Below, in pieces: positions 14,273-16,296 of a DNA stretch of 16,296 nt; the first letter of the stretch is position 1; every line of letters starts with the position of its first letter. The notes below the pieces were generated by a model. It had not been told where the DNA came from. It ran no database searches and worked only from the letters and a program-made list of their open reading frames with translations. Made by a program: the position numbers and the translations under genes. Source of the DNA: Alkalihalobacillus alcalophilus ATCC 27647 = CGMCC 1.3604 (GTDB taxonomy: Bacteria > Bacillota > Bacilli > Bacillales > Bacillaceae_D); the NCBI RefSeq assembly GCF_000292245.2, contig NZ_ALPT02000090.1, positions 1 through 16,296 on the forward strand. The letters are read 5' to 3'.

Positions 14273-15439
14273 TCAACCATTGCTAACTAGTCTTTGGACG
14301 AGTATTTGATGCAATGATTCCTGATTTAAAACAAGTACTTGATTTGTAGGGGAAGTAAGTTGAATATTATCTGGAATCGTTGTATTTTCAGTGACAATCA
14401 CTTTAGATAATTGGACGTTTTGACCGATCGATACATTAGGCATAATGACAGATTTGTCAATTACACTTTCTGATTCAATGCTCACTTCATTAAAAATAAT
14501 TGAATTTTTGACGGTGCCAGCAATTCGGCATCCTTCATCAATGATTGATTTTGAAACTTTAGCCTTCTTTGATAAATAATGTGGTGGTTTATGATGAGTC
14601 ACTGAATAGATCTTCCAGTTTGGATCATTTAAATTAAATTTTGGATCGTGTCCAACGAGATCCATATTCGCTTGCCAATAACTTTCAATGGTTCCGACAT
14701 CACGCCAATAACCTGTAAATGGATAAGCAAGTAAGCGTTGATTGTCCGCGAGCATCATGGGAATAATATCTTTACCAAAATCATGACTCGATTGTTTACG
14801 TTTAGCATCATTCAGTAAATATTTTTTTAAAAGTGGCCATTTAAATACATACACTCCCATTGAGGCGAGTGTACTAGTAGGTTGTTCAGGTTTTTCTTTA
14901 AATCCGGTAATTTCATTAGATGCATTTGTCTCCATAATGCCAAAGCGGCTGGCTTCTTCTAAGGGAACATCTATGACAGAAATCGTTGCATCTGCACCTG
15001 TTTTCTTATGGTTATCAATGAGCTTGCTATAATCCATTTTATAAATATGATCTCCTGAAAGAATTAGAACATGTTCAGGGTTATGTTGCTCAATAAAAGG
15101 GATATTTTGCAAGATGGCATTTGCTGTACCTTGATACCATGAACCACCTTTTTTCTCTATATATGGAGGTAGGCTTCTCAGTCCACCATCACGTCGGTCT
15201 AAATCCCAGGGTGAGCCAATTCCTAAATGGGCATTTAATGCTAAAGGTTCATATTGAGTAAGTACGCCAACCGTATCAATCCCAGAATTGCTACAATTGC
15301 TCAATGCGAAATCAATGATTCGATATTTGCCTCCAAAGTGTACAGCTGGTTTGGCCATTCTTTTTGTTAAGTCGCCTAACCTTTTTCCTTCGCCCCCTGC
15401 TAATAACATAGCAATACAGTTTTTTTGATTTTTTAACAC
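14273..15439 (-). CDS. glgC: Glucose-1-phosphate adenylyltransferase (ADP-glucose pyrophosphorylase) GlgC
   Basis: Makes ADP-glucose from glucose-1-phosphate and ATP, the committed step of glycogen synthesis. I place the start at the GTG at 15439, seven bases after GAGGGAGG (15454-15447). The alternative TTG at 15445 lies almost on that site. The 388-residue product begins MLKNQKNCIAMLLAGGEGKR, close to B. subtilis GlgC. Catalytic features are LAGGEGKRLGDLT (13-25), KPAVHFGGKYRIIDF (30-44), LSGDHIYKMDY and the C-terminal beta-helix from about residue 290. It is the first gene of the operon here. In B. subtilis glgB precedes glgC; here a promoter region and a divergent cheX-like gene do. Confidence 0.97.
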   Translation of the reverse strand: MLKNQKNCIAMLLAGGEGKRLGDLTKRMAKPAVHFGGKYRIIDFALSNCSNSGIDTVGVLTQYEPLALNAHLGIGSPWDLDRRDGGLRSLPPYIEKKGGSWYQGTANAILQNIPFIEQHNPEHVLILSGDHIYKMDYSKLIDNHKKTGADATISVIDVPLEEASRFGIMETNASNEITGFKEKPEQPTSTLASMGVYVFKWPLLKKYLLNDAKRKQSSHDFGKDIIPMMLADNQRLLAYPFTGYWRDVGTIESYWQANMDLVGHDPKFNLNDPNWKIYSVTHHKPPHYLSKKAKVSKSIIDEGCRIAGTVKNSIIFNEVSIESESVIDKSVIMPNVSIGQNVQLSKVIVTENTTIPDNIQLTSPTNQVLVLNQESLHQILVQRLVSNG

Positions 15440-15509
15440 GAACAAACCTCCCTCTTTTATTTATCAAGAAAAAATCATCGGTTATTATTGTTGAAATCAT
15501 ATTCTTTGA

Positions 15510-15539
15510 AGTGTATGAAATAGAAAACGTTTACTATTC
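15510..15539 (-). promoter_or_regulatory. Sigma-E-type (mother-cell sporulation) promoter of the glg operon
   Basis: On the minus strand, GAATAGT (15539-15533) matches the sigma-E -35 consensus KMATATT at six of seven positions. CATACACT (15517-15510) fully matches the -10 consensus CATACAMT, and the spacer is 15 bp, inside the usual 13-15. Transcription would start near 15502, giving a leader of about 60 bases before glgC. B. subtilis glgBCDAP is known to be sigma-E dependent, which supports the call. I see no good sigma-A promoter for glgC. Confidence 0.65.
15522..15535. promoter_or_regulatory. cre-like site within the glg promoter spacer
   Basis: AGAAAACGTTTACT fits the catabolite-responsive consensus TGWAANCGNTNWCA except at its first and last bases; the core AAACGTTT is a perfect palindrome. 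It lies between the -35 and -10 elements of the sigma-E-like promoter. CcpA binding here would be expected to repress the operon. This is inference from motif match alone. Confidence 0.4.
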
Positions 15540-15540
15540 C

Positions 15541-15814
15541 AATAAAAATAAAGAAGATATTGACAAAAAAGTGAACATTGTAGAGGGCGATATAGTCTAA
15601 AAGGCTTGATTTTTTTTCGTAGAGTTATTTTATTCTATAAAAAACATGGTATAGTAGTATTAAGTAGTAAAAAAGTTTTGATATTCCGGCCGAATTAATG
15701 AAACGAAAGAACTAATTTAGTGTTTTCGATTTTGATAGAACATGGACTAGTAACGATAATCCTTGTAAAGGAAAGAAGGAATTCGTTGAAATAAGACAAA
15801 GGGGAGGAATACGA
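15541..15814. other. Intergenic region upstream of the cheX-like gene
   Basis: No coding sequence is supported. The best promoter signal for the plus-strand gene is an extended -10, TGGTATAGT at 15647-15655, without a good -35. A sigma-D-like TAAA (15668-15671) and GCCGAATT (15689-15696) pair is also present, but the 17-bp spacing and imperfect -10 make it weak. The rest is AT-rich without recognised structure. Confidence 0.4.
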
Positions 15815-16285
15815 TTGAATACAAATCATGTAAATGCCATTTGCCAGGCAACTCAGCTTATTCTTACAAGTCATTTTGGTTTAGTCGTAAATGCATTAGC
15901 TCCTACAGCTGGCAAAGGGCATCTCGTATCTGAAGATATTTCGGTTATTTTGGGAGTGAAAGGACAATTAAAAGGACAAATTATCTGTACATTTTCATCT
16001 CAAACAGCTCAAAAAATTATCGGTGTTATGATGGGCGGTATGCAAATTGATCAAATCGATGAGATGGGTTGGAGTGCTGTACAGGAGTTTGGCAATTGGG
16101 TAGCTGGTACAACAGCAACTGAATTGTCCAAGGAAGGTTGCGTAATTGATGTCACCCCACCGATTGTTAACGAAGGAGAATCCAATTACCATTCGATTAA
16201 CCCATTTATTTCAATCCCTTTAGATTCAGATATTGGAGAAATCGGTGTTCATATCAGTGTACAAGAAGTTGTAGAAACATATTAA
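15815..16285 (+). CDS. CheX-like chemotaxis phosphatase (CheC/CheX family)
   Basis: A 156-residue cytosolic protein of the CheC/CheX/FliY family, which dephosphorylates CheY-P to reset the flagellar switch. The active-site helix is SAVQEFGNWVAGTTATEL (87-104), with the signature Glu91 and Asn94 three residues apart. Only one such helix is present, as in CheX. The alternating VKGQLKGQIICTF segment and the C-terminal GEIGVHISVQE strand fit the family fold. The start is a TTG at 15815, with GGGGAGG seven bases before it. No other chemotaxis gene lies in the window, so it is a stand-alone gene divergent from glgC. B. subtilis uses CheC rather than CheX, so the partner system cannot be stated. Confidence 0.85.
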   Translation: MNTNHVNAICQATQLILTSHFGLVVNALAPTAGKGHLVSEDISVILGVKGQLKGQIICTFSSQTAQKIIGVMMGGMQIDQIDEMGWSAVQEFGNWVAGTTATELSKEGCVIDVTPPIVNEGESNYHSINPFISIPLDSDIGEIGVHISVQEVVETY

Positions 16286-16296
16286 AAAAATACCTC

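Noticed and set aside
15668..15696. Sigma-D (flagellar) promoter for the cheX-like gene
   Set aside because: TAAA and GCCGAATT are present, but the 17-bp spacing is longer than usual and the -10 match is imperfect; kept only as a weak possibility.

Overview
The window looks like chromosomal DNA from a low-GC, spore-forming Bacillaceae bacterium. The evidence is AT-rich DNA, strong AGGAGG-type ribosome binding sites, frequent TTG/GTG starts, an aminotransferase closely resembling Bacillus MtnE, NfrA-type nitroreductase, and a glgC-glgD-glgA-glgP operon with a good sigma-E-like (sporulation) promoter. I see no phage, plasmid, CRISPR, rRNA or tRNA features. The species cannot be named from this.

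Left part (1-5240). The first 30 bases look like the promoter and ribosome binding site of a gene leaving leftward on the minus strand. Next is a secreted chitin-active AA10 lytic polysaccharide monooxygenase with a C-terminal CBM5/12 module (209-1033, minus). Divergent from it is a 77-residue stand-alone WYL-domain protein (1297-1530) whose promoter holds a LexA/SOS-box-like palindrome between -35 and -10. A lipoprotein-type ComEC-like metallo-beta-lactamase-fold protein (1708-2571) and an AraC-family regulator (2982-3824) follow. The AraC gene faces a DUF418 membrane protein (3865-5061, minus) across a bidirectional terminator.

Middle part (5203-9041). An NfrA-like FMN nitroreductase (5262-6008) is followed by a roughly 300-bp intergenic region. 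It holds a near-consensus sigma-A promoter, a strong intrinsic terminator about 120 bp downstream, and a 64-bp repeat. The layout resembles an attenuated leader or an independent small RNA. Then come mtnE (methionine salvage aminotransferase), a FAHD1-like fumarylacetoacetate hydrolase family enzyme and a cytosolic glycerophosphodiester phosphodiesterase, all in one direction.

Right part (9135-16296). The minus-strand glycogen operon glgC-glgD-glgA-glgP makes ADP-glucose, polymerises it and phosphorolyses the polymer. glgB (branching enzyme), which heads the operon in B. subtilis, is absent from the operon here. Divergent from glgC is a CheX-like chemotaxis phosphatase (15815-16285).

The most unusual items are four. 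First, two inverted copies of a 64-bp palindromic repeat (73-136 and 6220-6283) that differ at only three positions, two of which form a compensatory base-pair change; they resemble IS200/IS605 right ends without any transposase. Second, the SOS-box/WYL gene. Third, the promoter-leader-terminator unit before mtnE. Fourth, the overlap of a sigma-E-like promoter with a cre-like site before a glg operon without glgB. Most of the rest is ordinary Bacillus chromosome.
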